Assembly: GCA_030824575.1 (NCBI GenBank)
Contig: JAVBXL010000042.1
Coordinates: 1-64,000, forward strand
Direction of reading: 5' to 3'
Length of the DNA: 64,000 nt
Origin: a bacterium
GTDB lineage: Bacteria > Pseudomonadota > Alphaproteobacteria > Sphingomonadales > Sphingomonadaceae
In this document: positions 37,989-47,638 of the stretch, piece after piece
Layout: every line of letters starts with the position of its first letter
Position numbering within the stretch: position 1 is the first letter of the stretch
Program-made: the position numbers and the translations under genes
The notes under the pieces: model-generated
What the model was told of the DNA's origin: nothing
Database searches by the model: none
What the model saw: the letters and a program-made list of their open reading frames with translations, nothing else

Positions 37989-40900
37989 TGGACCGCGCCG
38001 CCTATGTCCTGCGCGAAAAGCGGCTGTACAATAAGTGGGTCGCCAGCCAGACATTGGAGGATTACGCCCTACGCTACACCGCCGACAGCGCCCGGCGCTG
38101 GTCGGCGGGCCAGGTCGCGAACACCGCCATCGGCGCTACCGCCTTCCTCGCCTGCGAAGCGATCGGCGCGTCCATCACCCTGACCTATGGCTTCGCCAAC
38201 AGCGTCGCCGCGATCGCCGCCGCCGTCGCGCTGATGTTCGTCATCGGCCTGCCCATCGCCTATCATGCCGCCAAGCACGGCCTGGACATCGACCTGCTGA
38301 CGCGCGGCGCGGGCTTCGGTTATCTGGGGTCCACCCTCACCTCGCTGATCTACGCCAGCTTCACTTTCCTGCTCTTCTCGGTCGAAGCGACGATCATGGC
38401 GGTCGCGCTTACCGCCATGACCGGGATGCCGATGAGCCTTGCCTATCTGGCGAGCGCGCTGGTGGTGATCCCCATCGCCCTCTACGGCATGAGCGCCATC
38501 ACCCGGTTCCAGAACGCCACCCAATGGGTCTGGATCGTGCTGCAAGTCGCGCCGATCGCCTATATCCTCTGGTCCGGCCCGGCGGCGCTGGCGCAATGGA
38601 GCCACTTCACCGGACAACTGGGCGCGAAGGACGGCAGCGTCAGCCTGCTCTATTTCGGCTTCGCCCTTTCCACCCTCCTCTCCCTGCTCCCCCAGATCGG
38701 CGAGCAGGCCGACTATCTGCGCTTCCTTCCCAGCGCGAAGACAATCGGCAAAGGCAAATGGTGGGCGGCGATGCTGGCGGGCGGGCCGGGCTGGACGCTG
38801 ATCGGGGGCATGAAGCTGCTGCTGGGGTCATGGCTGGCGCATTTCCTGGTCCAGAGCGCCGCCTTGCAGAGTGAAGCCTCCAGCCCCACCGCCATGTTCC
38901 AGGGCATCTACACCGCCATGTCGGGCCATGCCGGTCTGTCGCTGATCCTGACCGGCCTGTTCGTCATCATCTGCCAATTGAAGATCAACGTCACCAACGC
39001 CTATGCCGGCTCGATCGCCTGGTCCAACTTCTTCGCCCGCCTGACCCACAGCCATCCCGGCCGCGTCGTCTGGCTGGTCTTCAACGTGCTCCTCGCCCTG
39101 CTGCTGATGGAAGTCGGCATTTTCGACGCGATCGAGGCGATCCTGATCCTCTACGCCACAGTCGCGGCGGGCTGGATCGGGGCGCTGGCCGCGGACCTGA
39201 TGATCTCCAAGCCGCTGCGCCTGTCGCCCGCGGGGATCGAATTCAAGCGCGCGCATTTGTTCGACATCAACCCGGTCGGCATCGGCGCGATGCTATTGTC
39301 CATTTCGGTGTCCGCCATCGCCCATTTCGGCCTGATGGGCGATATCGCCCGCGCCTTCGCCCCGGTCATCGGCATGGCGGTCGCCTTCACCAGCGCGCCG
39401 GTCATCGCGCTCATCACCCATGGCCGCTATTATATCGCGCGCCAGTCGCACTGGCCCGAAGGCAGCGATATAAAGACCTGCATCATCTGCGAAAACGCCT
39501 TCCAGCATGCCGACATGGCGCATTGCCCCATGTATGCCGCGCCGATCTGCTCGCTCTGCTGCACGCTGGAGGCGCGCTGCCATGATCGGTGCAAGAGCGA
39601 CAGCCGCGCAACACAACAGGCCGCCCGCTGGCTGGAGCGGCTGCTCCCCCGCGCCGTGGCCGACTATGTCCACACCCCGGTCGGCCATTTCATCGCCGTC
39701 ATGAGTATCATCACCCTGGCCAATGGCGCGCTGATGGGCGGGATCGGCTGGCAGGTGGCGCGGCGCGCGCCGTCCTTCGCGGCCCAGACGTCCAGCCTGA
39801 TGCTGGGCCTCTTCCTGCTGTTCTCGCTGCTGGGCGGGGTGATCGCCTGGATGATCGTCCTCGCCCACCAAAGCCGCCGGTCGGCGATGCAGGAAAGCGA
39901 GCATCATGTGCAAAAGCTGATGGAAGAAGTGATCGCCCATGATGTGACCGGCGCGGAACTGCAACGCGCCAAGGAAGCCGCCGAGGCCGCCAACGCCGCC
40001 AAGAGCCGCTATCTCGTCAGCGTCAGCCATGAAATCCGTTCGCCGCTCAACAGCATCTATGGCTATGCCCAGCTGATGGAGCGCGGCCATGAGATCGCCC
40101 CGATCGAAGCGGCCAAGGTGATCCGCCGCAGCGCCGAACATCTGACCAATCTGGTCGAAGGGCTGATGGACATCAGCCAGGTCGAAAGCGGCGTTCTGCG
40201 CATCAGCAGCGAAACCGTGCGCCTGTCCCCCTTCGTCGACCAGATCGCCAATATGTTCCGGCCGCAGGCGCAGTCCAAGGGGATCGACTTTTTCTACGAG
40301 CGGCCCGAAAAACTGCCCGATTTCGTCCGCACCGATCAAAAACGCCTGCGCCAGATCCTCATCAACCTCCTGTCCAACGCGATCAAGTTCACGCGCAGCG
40401 GGTCGGTCACCTTCCGCGTTCAGTATCGCAGCCAGATGGCGACGTTCGACATCATCGACACCGGCATCGGCATCGCGCCCGATGATGTGAAGCGCATCTT
40501 CGATCCGTTCGAACGCGGCTCCAACCCCGATGCGCAAAAACAGAAGGGAATTGGCCTCGGCCTCGCCATCACCCAGGCGTTGGTGCAGATATTGGGCGGC
40601 GACCTGTCGGTGGTCAGCACCGCGGAAAAGGGCACGCAATTCACGGTGCGGCTGATGCTCGGCCATGTCGCGGGTGTCGCCGACAGCCCGCCGGTCGAAA
40701 CGATCAAAGGCTATGAAGGTGACCGGCGCAAGATTTTGCTAATCGACGATGACGCCGTCCAGGTGGCGGTGCTGCGCGGCTTGCTGGAGCCGCTCGACTT
40801 CATCGTGTTCGAAGCGCTGAACGGCGCTGCCGGCATGGAGATCGCCGCGCGCGAACAGCCCGACATCGTCCTGCTCGACATATCGATGCCCGGCGAATCG

Positions 40901-41344
40901 GGCTGGGACATATGCCGGGCGCTGCGCGAAACGCTGGGCGGCGCGGTCCGCATCGTCATGGTGTCGGCCAACGCCCATGAATTTCATCGCGGCGGCGACG
41001 GTCGTGCGGCGCATGACATGTTCCTGATGAAGCCGGTCGATCTCGACGCGCTGCTCGATGCGATCGCCGACCAGTTGCGCATCCGCTGGACCGGCGATCT
41101 GCTGCCCGCGCCGCCGCCCGCGATCGAGGACGAGGCCATGCCGCCCCTGCCGGAAGAAGCTGGCCCGATCCTCGCCGATATCGAGCAGAAGGCGATCATC
41201 GGCCATGTCCGCGGTATCGAATCCAGCATCCGCGCGCTGGAGGAAGCCGTGCCCGACGCCGCCCCGCTCACCCGACGCCTCCTCGCCCATCTCGACCGTT
41301 TCGACCTCAAGGGGCTGATCAGAACCATAAGGGCCGCCCGATGA
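37988..41344 (+). CDS. NCS1-type permease fused to hybrid histidine kinase (transporter-sensor)
   Basis: 1118 residues. Residues ~40-480: about 12 membrane helices resembling NCS1 cytosine/purine/allantoin permeases (VANTAIGATAFLACEAIGAS near the N-terminus). Residues 498-535: eight cysteines (498, 501, 513, 521, 524, 525, 531, 535), a probable metal site. Two more membrane helices at ~560-625, then a coiled linker, a HisKA domain with His681 in SVSHEIRSPLNS, an ATPase domain (LLSNAIKFTRSG, GIGLGLAI), and a receiver domain with Asp964 in DIVLLDISMPG. A C-terminal tail of ~130 residues follows. Likely a ligand-transporting or ligand-sensing kinase for urea or a related compound. Overlaps ureG and the LuxR regulator gene. 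Confidence 0.88.
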   Translation: MDRAAYVLREKRLYNKWVASQTLEDYALRYTADSARRWSAGQVANTAIGATAFLACEAIGASITLTYGFANSVAAIAAAVALMFVIGLPIAYHAAKHGLDIDLLTRGAGFGYLGSTLTSLIYASFTFLLFSVEATIMAVALTAMTGMPMSLAYLASALVVIPIALYGMSAITRFQNATQWVWIVLQVAPIAYILWSGPAALAQWSHFTGQLGAKDGSVSLLYFGFALSTLLSLLPQIGEQADYLRFLPSAKTIGKGKWWAAMLAGGPGWTLIGGMKLLLGSWLAHFLVQSAALQSEASSPTAMFQGIYTAMSGHAGLSLILTGLFVIICQLKINVTNAYAGSIAWSNFFARLTHSHPGRVVWLVFNVLLALLLMEVGIFDAIEAILILYATVAAGWIGALAADLMISKPLRLSPAGIEFKRAHLFDINPVGIGAMLLSISVSAIAHFGLMGDIARAFAPVIGMAVAFTSAPVIALITHGRYYIARQSHWPEGSDIKTCIICENAFQHADMAHCPMYAAPICSLCCTLEARCHDRCKSDSRATQQAARWLERLLPRAVADYVHTPVGHFIAVMSIITLANGALMGGIGWQVARRAPSFAAQTSSLMLGLFLLFSLLGGVIAWMIVLAHQSRRSAMQESEHHVQKLMEEVIAHDVTGAELQRAKEAAEAANAAKSRYLVSVSHEIRSPLNSIYGYAQLMERGHEIAPIEAAKVIRRSAEHLTNLVEGLMDISQVESGVLRISSETVRLSPFVDQIANMFRPQAQSKGIDFFYERPEKLPDFVRTDQKRLRQILINLLSNAIKFTRSGSVTFRVQYRSQMATFDIIDTGIGIAPDDVKRIFDPFERGSNPDAQKQKGIGLGLAITQALVQILGGDLSVVSTAEKGTQFTVRLMLGHVAGVADSPPVETIKGYEGDRRKILLIDDDAVQVAVLRGLLEPLDFIVFEALNGAAGMEIAAREQPDIVLLDISMPGESGWDICRALRETLGGAVRIVMVSANAHEFHRGGDGRAAHDMFLMKPVDLDALLDAIADQLRIRWTGDLLPAPPPAIEDEAMPPLPEEAGPILADIEQKAIIGHVRGIESSIRALEEAVPDAAPLTRRLLAHLDRFDLKGLIRTIRAAR

Positions 41345-42261
41345 CCACGCCTTCCCACACCGATACCGTCCTCGTCGTGGACGACACGCCCGAATCCCTG
41401 CGATTCCTGACCGACACGCTGGAAGCGGCCAACATCTCCGTCCTGATCGCCACCAGCGGCGACGCGGCGATTGAATTGCTGGACCATGTCGCCCCCGACC
41501 TCATCCTGATGGACGCGGTGATGCCGGGACTGGACGGGTTCGAAACGACCCGCGCGATCAAGCAGATGCCCGCCGGCGCGCCGATCCCGATCATCTTCAT
41601 GACCGGCCTCACCGAAAGCGAGCATGTCGTCCATGCGCTGGAGGCAGGCGGGGTCGACTATGTGCGCAAGCCGATCGTGGTCGAGGAGTTGCTGGCCCGC
41701 GTGCGCGTCCATATGGCCAATGCGCGCCAGACCCAGGGCGGCCAGTTCGCGCTCGACGCCACCGGACGCAATTTGATCGCGGTGACGACGGACGGACGAT
41801 TAAGCTGGAGCACGCCTGGCGCGGAAAAATTGATGGAAGCGCTGGCACCCGGCTGGTCGCGAGGCGACGCTGCGCCGCCGGCTTTGTTGCGCAACGCGGT
41901 CGGACGGCTGCTGGGCGACGATCTGGCCGCCGGTGCCACGGCCAAGGCGGACAGCGGACAGGGCGACACGGTCGAACTCGTCATCGTCGGCCGCCCCCGC
42001 CGCGACGAAATATTGATCCGCCTCAACCATATCGATCCGCTCGCCGATATCGGCCGGCTGCAAAGCCATTTCAGCCTGACCCAGCGCGAGGCCGAAGTGC
42101 TGCTATGGATCAGCTATGGCAAGCCCAACCGCGTCATCAGCGAGATACTGGTCATCAGCCCGCGCACCGTGAACAAGCATCTGGAACAGATTTTCGAGAA
42201 ACTGGGCGTAGAAACGCGCGCCGCGGCGGCGGCCTTTGCGGTGCGGGTCATCGCGCACTGA
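41341..42261 (+). CDS. LuxR-family response regulator
   Basis: 306 residues. Receiver domain with Asp58 in DLILMDAVMPG and Lys in YVRKPIVVEE; a ~100-residue middle of unclear fold; C-terminal LuxR helix-turn-helix (LTQREAEVLLWISYGKPNRVI then SPRTVNKHLEQIFEKLGV). ATGA overlap with the permease-kinase gene makes it the cognate regulator. The operator candidates before ureD and before the ureohydrolase genes are natural targets to test. Confidence 0.92.
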   Translation: MTTPSHTDTVLVVDDTPESLRFLTDTLEAANISVLIATSGDAAIELLDHVAPDLILMDAVMPGLDGFETTRAIKQMPAGAPIPIIFMTGLTESEHVVHALEAGGVDYVRKPIVVEELLARVRVHMANARQTQGGQFALDATGRNLIAVTTDGRLSWSTPGAEKLMEALAPGWSRGDAAPPALLRNAVGRLLGDDLAAGATAKADSGQGDTVELVIVGRPRRDEILIRLNHIDPLADIGRLQSHFSLTQREAEVLLWISYGKPNRVISEILVISPRTVNKHLEQIFEKLGVETRAAAAAFAVRVIAH

Positions 42262-42279
42262 GGGGATGAAATCGCTTAT

Positions 42280-42300
42280 CTTCTCCCCTCGGGGGAGAAG
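42280..42300 (+). terminator. Hairpin ending the urease/sensor operon
   Basis: Nine perfect pairs (42280-42288 with 42292-42300) and a 3-base loop, 18 bp past the regulator stop. It is the first part of a longer repeat-like stretch reaching ~42352. No T-run. Confidence 0.5.
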
Positions 42301-42359
42301 GATACGCAGCCTTACGCGCGCAGCGCGTTAGGCGAAGTTGGAAGAGGGGGGATGCGCCC

Positions 42360-43367
42360 TCACGTTCTTAACATCCCCTCCAACTGCGCCAGCATCTCGG
42401 CATGCACCGCCACCCCATCCCGCAGCGCCTTCTCCCGCGCCGCAAAGCGCCGGTCGCCCGGCATCCGCTCCTGCCCCGCTGCGCGCAACGCCTCCACCAA
42501 CTGCTCGACCCGCGCGGCGAACCCAGCCGCCGATCCGCCGCGCGCCGGGTCGATCAATATCACACACTCGCCAGTGCAGGGCGTCTGCGCGCCGGGATGC
42601 GCCGACCAGTCGACCTCATGCGAATACAGCCCGCCGGTCAGCGCCGCGGCCATGATCTCGATCATCATCGCGATCGCTGCGCCCTTATGCCCGCCAAAGG
42701 GCAGCAGCGCGCCGCCGTCCAGCACCGCGCGCGGATCGCGGGTCGGCTGCCCCGCCGCATCGACGCCCGCCCCTTCGGGCAGGTCATGCCCCTCGCGCGC
42801 GGCGATCTGCACGTCGCCATGGGCCAGCACGCTCACCGCCTGGTCGAACACGACGATCTTTCCACCGCCGCGCGGCGCGGCAAAGGCCAAGGGGTTGGTG
42901 CCATAAACCGGCTTTCGTGCGCCAGGCGGTACGACGACGGCCATGCTGTCCACCATGGCAATCGCGACCAGCCCCGCTTCCGCAAAGGGTTCGACATCGG
43001 GCCAGAGCGCCGCGAAATGATGCGATCGTCGGATGGCGACGACGCACGCCCCGGTCGCGCGCGCCTTTTCCATGGCCAGCGGCGTGGCGGCCGCCAGTGC
43101 CGGCTGGGCAAAGCCATTGGCGGCATCGACCCGCAGGAAGGATGCCCCGCCATCCTCCACCACCGGCTCGGCCAGCCCGTCGACCCAGCCGCTTTGCAAG
43201 GTCGCAACATAGCCGGGCATCCGAAACAGGCCATGGCTCATCGCCCCGTCCCGCTCCGCCCCGGCGCAATTGCGCGCCAGAATGTCCGCCACCTGCGCCG
43301 ACGTCCCGTTGGCGATGAAGATGCGGGTCAGCAGCGCCACCAGCGCGTCGAAATCGATATGGGTCAT
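42360..43367 (-). CDS. Ldh-family (malate/L-lactate dehydrogenase type) NAD(P)-dependent oxidoreductase
   Basis: 335 residues from ATG 43367, set by GGGAGGG nine bases upstream. Family features: RNCAGAERDGAMSHGLFRMPGY (active His/Arg region), VVAIRRSHHFAALWPDVEPFA, YGTNPLAFAAPR, and the C-terminal ILIDPARGGSAAGFAARVEQLV. The family includes ureidoglycolate dehydrogenase (AllD), sulfolactate dehydrogenase and delta1-piperideine/pyrroline-2-carboxylate reductases. In this setting a role with ureido or guanidino acids (for example 2-ketoarginine chemistry) is attractive but inferred only from neighbours. Divergent from the ureohydrolase gene. Confidence 0.88.
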   Translation of the reverse strand: MTHIDFDALVALLTRIFIANGTSAQVADILARNCAGAERDGAMSHGLFRMPGYVATLQSGWVDGLAEPVVEDGGASFLRVDAANGFAQPALAAATPLAMEKARATGACVVAIRRSHHFAALWPDVEPFAEAGLVAIAMVDSMAVVVPPGARKPVYGTNPLAFAAPRGGGKIVVFDQAVSVLAHGDVQIAAREGHDLPEGAGVDAAGQPTRDPRAVLDGGALLPFGGHKGAAIAMMIEIMAAALTGGLYSHEVDWSAHPGAQTPCTGECVILIDPARGGSAAGFAARVEQLVEALRAAGQERMPGDRRFAAREKALRDGVAVHAEMLAQLEGMLRT

Positions 43368-43425
43368 GGGCACGCACCCTCCCTTGCTTTGCCGCGCGGC
43401 GCAACGGCGGGAACGCGACAGGCCA

Positions 43426-43448
43426 TACGTCCTTCACCCCATTGCCGC
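43426..43448. repeat. Second copy of the 23-bp motif, before the cytoplasmic ureohydrolase
   Basis: 22 of 23 bases equal 30907-30929. It lies in the 109-bp divergent gap between the Ldh-family and ureohydrolase genes, 29 bp before the latter's ATG. Confidence 0.55.
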
Positions 43449-43476
43449 CCTTTCGCCGCCGTTCAGACTAGCGGCC

Positions 43477-44520
43477 ATGGCCCATGATCCGATCGACCTT
43501 GACGAACTCCGCCGCCTCTATGCTGGGGGCGGCGGGGCCGACATTCACGATCCCCATTTCCGCGAAGTGGCGGGACTGCAATTCAAGAGCGGGGACAAGC
43601 GCCGTTGGCCTTTCGCCCAGCCCTCCACGCTGCTGGATGCGCCCTATATCGCGGGCGGTCTGACGCCGGAAACGCTCGACACGCTTGATGTCGCGCTGAT
43701 CGGCGTGCCGATGGACTTGGGCGTCACCAACCGCCCCGGCGCGCGCTATGGCCCTCGCGCGGTGCGGGCGATCGACCGGATCGGCCCCTATGAGCATCAA
43801 CTGCGCGTCGCACCGATGAACGCGCTCAAGGTCGCGGATGTGGGCGATGTCCCAATGCAAAGCCGCTATGACCTCTCGCTCTGCCACGCCGACATCGAAG
43901 AATGTTATGCGATGATCGGCGCGACCCGCGCGATCCCGCTGTCGGTCGGCGGCGACCATAGCATCACCGGGTCGATCATGAAGGGACTTGCGGCCGCCAG
44001 AGGCCCGATGGGCATGGTCCATTTCGACGCCCATTGCGATACCGGCGGCATCTATGAAGGATCGAAATTCCACCATGGCGCACCGTTTCGCGAAGCCGTG
44101 CTGGCGGGCGTGCTGGACCCCAAGCGATCGATCCAGATCGGCATCCGGGGCGGCGCGGAATATCTGTGGGAATTTTCCTACGCCAGCGGCATGACCGTGA
44201 TCCATGCCGAAGACTGCGCGGCCATGGGCATGGACGCGGTGGTGGCAAAAGCGCTGGAGGTCGTCGGCGACGGCCCGACCTATGTGACATTCGACGTCGA
44301 TGGCCTCGACCCGGTCTACGCGCCCGGCACCGGCACGCCCGAAATCGGTGGCCTGTCGACGCGCGAGGCGCTGCACCTGCTGCGCGGGCTGGCGGGCATC
44401 GACATTATCGGCGGCGACGTGGTGGAGGTCGCGCCCGAATATGATCCGACCACGGTGACGGCGCAGGCCGCCGCGCAGATGCTGTTCCAGCTTCTCTGCC
44501 TGGTGCAGCTGCGCCGATGA
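43477..44520 (+). CDS. Cytoplasmic ureohydrolase (agmatinase/guanidinobutyrase type)
   Basis: 347 residues from MAHDPIDLDELRRL; no signal peptide. Complete metal site: His161 (VGGDHS), Asp184/His186/Asp188 (HFDAHCD), Asp273/Asp275 (TFDVDGLDP), then APGTGTPEIGGLS. General layout and the RPGARYGPRAVR and VEVAPEYDPT blocks resemble agmatinase SpeB and guanidinobutyrase GbuA. Hydrolyses a guanidino compound to urea plus an amine. The start overlaps nothing upstream; its stop overlaps the APC permease start by 4 bp, so uptake and hydrolysis are coupled. Exact substrate unknown. Confidence 0.9.
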   Translation: MAHDPIDLDELRRLYAGGGGADIHDPHFREVAGLQFKSGDKRRWPFAQPSTLLDAPYIAGGLTPETLDTLDVALIGVPMDLGVTNRPGARYGPRAVRAIDRIGPYEHQLRVAPMNALKVADVGDVPMQSRYDLSLCHADIEECYAMIGATRAIPLSVGGDHSITGSIMKGLAAARGPMGMVHFDAHCDTGGIYEGSKFHHGAPFREAVLAGVLDPKRSIQIGIRGGAEYLWEFSYASGMTVIHAEDCAAMGMDAVVAKALEVVGDGPTYVTFDVDGLDPVYAPGTGTPEIGGLSTREALHLLRGLAGIDIIGGDVVEVAPEYDPTTVTAQAAAQMLFQLLCLVQLRR

Positions 44521-45944
44521 GCACGCCGACCGCTTCAACATCCGAACCGGCGCTGAAGCGCGGCATCACCGGGCCGGGCTATTTCGCGCTCGCCTTCGGC
44601 ACGATCGTCGGGTCCGCCTGGATGGTGCTGATGGGCGAATGGGTCGCGCCCGCGGGACCGGGCGGCGCGGTGCTGGCGTTCCTTGGCATGACGCTGCTAA
44701 TGGTGCCGATCTCCGCCGCCTATGCCGAACTGGTCGCCCGTGTGCCGCGCGCAGGTGCAGAGTTTGTGTTCGTAGAAAAGGCGTTCGGGCCATGGCCGGG
44801 CTTCGTCACCGGCTGGTATCTGACCCTCTATTTCGTCGGGATCGCCGCGTTCGAGGGGCTGGCCCTCTCCTGGTTTCTCGAAAATCTGGTGCCGTCGCTG
44901 AGCGGGCAGACCCCACTCTACACGCTGCTCGGTCGGCCGATCACGGCAATGGACCTGATCGTCGGGCTGGCGGGGGCCGGCGTCATGACCCTGCTCAACG
45001 CATCGGGCGCGACCATCGCGGTGGGCTTTCAAAAGATCGTGACCTTCGCCTTCCTCGCCGCCTCTGCGGCGCTGGTGCTGCTTGGCTTTGCGCAGGGCGA
45101 TACGAACAACTGGCAACCCCTGTTCGAATCGGCGCAGGATCGCAGTTTCGGCGGCGGCATGTTCGTCATGCTGGGCGTGGCGGGCATGTGGCTGGCGGGG
45201 TTCCAGACCGCCGCGTCGGCGGTCGAGGAACGGGCGCCTGGCACCAGCTTCCATACCGTCGCGCGGGCCATGATGGCGGCGGTGGCGGTCGCGGCGTTAT
45301 TCTACAGCCTCATCATCCTGGCATCGGCATCGCTGGCGCCGTGGCGCGACCTGACGTCGGGCGCGCTGCCGGTCGCCGCCGCCTTCGACCATGCGCTCGC
45401 CGGCGGCCTGGCTACAAAGGGGATCATCCTGGTCGCCATGGCGTCCCTGCTCAAGACCTGGAACGCGATGCACCTGTCGGCGACGCGCGTCATCCTGGCG
45501 CAGGCCCGCGCCGGATTCCTGCCCGCCGGCCTCGCCCATATCGACGCGCGCACCGGCGCGCCGCGCCGCGCCGCGCTGCTGGTGGGGCTGTGGACCTGCC
45601 TTGGCGTGCTGGCCGGGCGCGGCGCGATCAGCCCGATCATTTCGATGGGGACGATGTGCACTACGGCCATCGCCGCGGTTGCAATGCTGGCGCTGCTGCG
45701 CCTGCGCAGCCGGGACAGGGGCGCTGCCCCGCCCGCTTTCGTGCTGGCGGGGGGCAAGCCGTTGCTGCTCGCGATCAGCATCGGTGCCGCCGTGGTGGCG
45801 AGCGCCGCCATCGCCACGCCCTTCGGCGTCAACGACGGGATGCCGGTCGAAATCTGGCTGATGCTGGGCTGGCTGGCGCTGGGTGGCGGAATGGTGATGG
45901 CGCAGCGTTTGCTGATCGCAACGCCAACGGCGCAAACGGCTTAA
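44517..45944 (+). CDS. APC-family amino acid/guanidino-compound permease
   Basis: 475 residues with about 12 membrane segments from residue ~20. Typical APC opening [18 protein letters not shown] and the conserved helix-3 region [22 protein letters not shown]. Inner-membrane importer. Operonic with the ureohydrolase (ATGA overlap), so its cargo is probably that enzyme's substrate. Ends by overlapping the convergent rnhB gene by 4 bp. Confidence 0.9.
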   Translation: MSTPTASTSEPALKRGITGPGYFALAFGTIVGSAWMVLMGEWVAPAGPGGAVLAFLGMTLLMVPISAAYAELVARVPRAGAEFVFVEKAFGPWPGFVTGWYLTLYFVGIAAFEGLALSWFLENLVPSLSGQTPLYTLLGRPITAMDLIVGLAGAGVMTLLNASGATIAVGFQKIVTFAFLAASAALVLLGFAQGDTNNWQPLFESAQDRSFGGGMFVMLGVAGMWLAGFQTAASAVEERAPGTSFHTVARAMMAAVAVAALFYSLIILASASLAPWRDLTSGALPVAAAFDHALAGGLATKGIILVAMASLLKTWNAMHLSATRVILAQARAGFLPAGLAHIDARTGAPRRAALLVGLWTCLGVLAGRGAISPIISMGTMCTTAIAAVAMLALLRLRSRDRGAAPPAFVLAGGKPLLLAISIGAAVVASAAIATPFGVNDGMPVEIWLMLGWLALGGGMVMAQRLLIATPTAQTA

Positions 45945-46540
45945 AGCAATATCAACTGCGCCACCGGGGCGAAACTGCGGCGGTGCAGCGGAGTCGGGCC
46001 ATGTTCGCGCAGCGCCGCCAGATGCTTGGCGCTGCCATAGCCCTTGTTCGTGTCCCAGCCATAATGAGGATGGTCGGCCGCCGCCGCGAGCATCATCCGG
46101 TCGCGGGTTTCCTTCGCGATGATGGAGGCCGCCGCGATCGACAGGCATTTCGCGTCGCCCTCCACAATCGCGGTCGACGCCCAGCGCCATGTCGGACAGC
46201 GATTGCCGTCGACCAGCACATGACCGCAGTCGTGGCTCAACGCCTCGACCGCGCGGGTCATGGCCAGCATCGTCGCCCATAGGATGTTGATCTGGTCGAT
46301 CTCCTCCACGCTGGCGACACCCACGCCCCAGCACAGCGCCCGCGCCTTGATCTCGATTTCCAGCATGGCGCGGCGCTTCGCCGTCAATTGCTTGGAGTCA
46401 TTGAGGCCATCGGGACAATCCTCAGCCCGCAGAATCACGGCAGCCGCAACCACCGGGCCAGCGAGCGGACCGCGCCCCGCCTCGTCCACGCCTGCGACCA
46501 AGCGGGGATGATGGATCAACTCGTGCGCGAAATCAGGCAT
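45941..46540 (-). CDS. rnhB: Ribonuclease HII
   Basis: 199 residues. Catalytic acidic residues in [25 protein letters not shown] and [14 protein letters not shown]. Removes ribonucleotides from DNA-RNA hybrids. Its start overlaps the thiD stop by 8 bp; its stop overlaps the permease stop from the other strand. Confidence 0.96.
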   Translation of the reverse strand: MPDFAHELIHHPRLVAGVDEAGRGPLAGPVVAAAVILRAEDCPDGLNDSKQLTAKRRAMLEIEIKARALCWGVGVASVEEIDQINILWATMLAMTRAVEALSHDCGHVLVDGNRCPTWRWASTAIVEGDAKCLSIAAASIIAKETRDRMMLAAAADHPHYGWDTNKGYGSAKHLAALREHGPTPLHRRSFAPVAQLILL

Positions 46541-47417
46541 GGTCGGCGTAGCGCGCAGCGAAGGCCGCCGAGTCCAAGCCGGCCGAGTCGGTTGCCGCCA
46601 GCAGATGGTAGAAGGGCGTCAGGCCCAGCCCATGGCCCATCGGCCCATGGCCCTGCCCCAGGCCAGGTGCCGCTGCCAGAACCGCCGCGACATAGACTTC
46701 CGCCCGGTCGGCCGCATCGGCCAATGAAAGCCCCCCGCCCAGTCCGGTGGCAATGGCGCTGGCCAGGGTGCATCCCGTGCCATGGCTGTTGCGGGTTTCG
46801 ATGCGGGCGACCGAAAATTCGACCACCATATCCTCATCGATCAACAGGTCGTGGATCATGGGCCGATCATCGTCGGCCTGTTGCGGCAGATGCCCGCCCT
46901 TGGCGAAAATGATCGCGCCGGTGCGATCGCGCAGCGCCTGTCCTGCCGCCTCCAGTTGCTCGACATCGGTGATCGTCATGCCGGTCAGCGCTTCCAACTC
47001 CGGCACATTGGGGGTGATGACGCTCGCCACCGCCATCAGCCTTTCGAAGGCGGCGATTGTCGCTGCATCCGCCAGCAGCGAACCACTGGTCGCGACCATG
47101 ACCGGATCGAAGACGATGGGGACATCCTGCAATTGCGCCAGTCGATCCGCGACGGCGGCGGCCGTCTGCGCCGATCCGATCATGCCGATCTTCACCGCAT
47201 CGACGCCGATATCGCTGATGCAGCTTTCCATCTGCGCCAGCACCATCTCGGTCGGCACCGGATGGACGGCCTGCACGCCCAGCGTGTTCTGCGCCGTGAT
47301 CGCGGTGATCGCGGTCATGGCGTGGCCGCCCAGCATCGTCACCGTCTTGGTGTCCGCCTGGATACCCGCGCCGCCCCCGCTGTCGGAACCGGCGATGATG
47401 AGGATGCGCGCCGTCAT
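46533..47417 (-). CDS. thiD: Hydroxymethylpyrimidine/phosphomethylpyrimidine kinase
   Basis: 294 residues from [20 protein letters not shown] at 47417. Ribokinase-like fold: the N-terminal [35 protein letters not shown] and [15 protein letters not shown] with the catalytic Asp region replaced as usual by GTGC. Phosphorylates the pyrimidine moiety twice in thiamine synthesis. About 25 residues longer at the C-terminus than common ThiD. Start overlaps the DUF1272 gene by 4 bp. Confidence 0.95.
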   Translation of the reverse strand: MTARILIIAGSDSGGGAGIQADTKTVTMLGGHAMTAITAITAQNTLGVQAVHPVPTEMVLAQMESCISDIGVDAVKIGMIGSAQTAAAVADRLAQLQDVPIVFDPVMVATSGSLLADAATIAAFERLMAVASVITPNVPELEALTGMTITDVEQLEAAGQALRDRTGAIIFAKGGHLPQQADDDRPMIHDLLIDEDMVVEFSVARIETRNSHGTGCTLASAIATGLGGGLSLADAADRAEVYVAAVLAAAPGLGQGHGPMGHGLGLTPFYHLLAATDSAGLDSAAFAARYADHA

Positions 47418-47638
47418 CCTTTGAAGTGCCGCTCCGTCGACGCCGGGTTGCCCGCCAGTGCCTTGCCGGTCCGGCTGGGCCGGTCCATCAATTCGCCACC
47501 ACAATTGGGGCAGCGATCGTCCAGCGCTTCGGCGCAGGGCGCGCAAAAGCTACATTCGAACGAACAGATGAACGCGCCGGGTTGATCAGCCGGCAAGTCC
47601 GTACCGCAGCGTTCGCAATCGGGGCGCATCTCAAGCAT
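47414..47638 (-). CDS. DUF1272 zinc-ribbon-like small protein
   Basis: 74 residues with nine Cys: CERCGTDL, then CSFECSFCAPCAEAL, then CPNCGGEL, the DUF1272 pattern, probably binding zinc. Function unknown. It overlaps thiD by 4 bp and its start meets the glmM stop at base 47638, so all three are one unit. Confidence 0.9.
   Translation of the reverse strand: MLEMRPDCERCGTDLPADQPGAFICSFECSFCAPCAEALDDRCPNCGGELMDRPSRTGKALAGNPASTERHFKG

Noticed and set aside
43374-43476. A guanidine riboswitch before the cytoplasmic ureohydrolase
   Set aside because: I looked for the ACGG mini-hairpins or the longer class I pattern before both ureohydrolase genes and found none.
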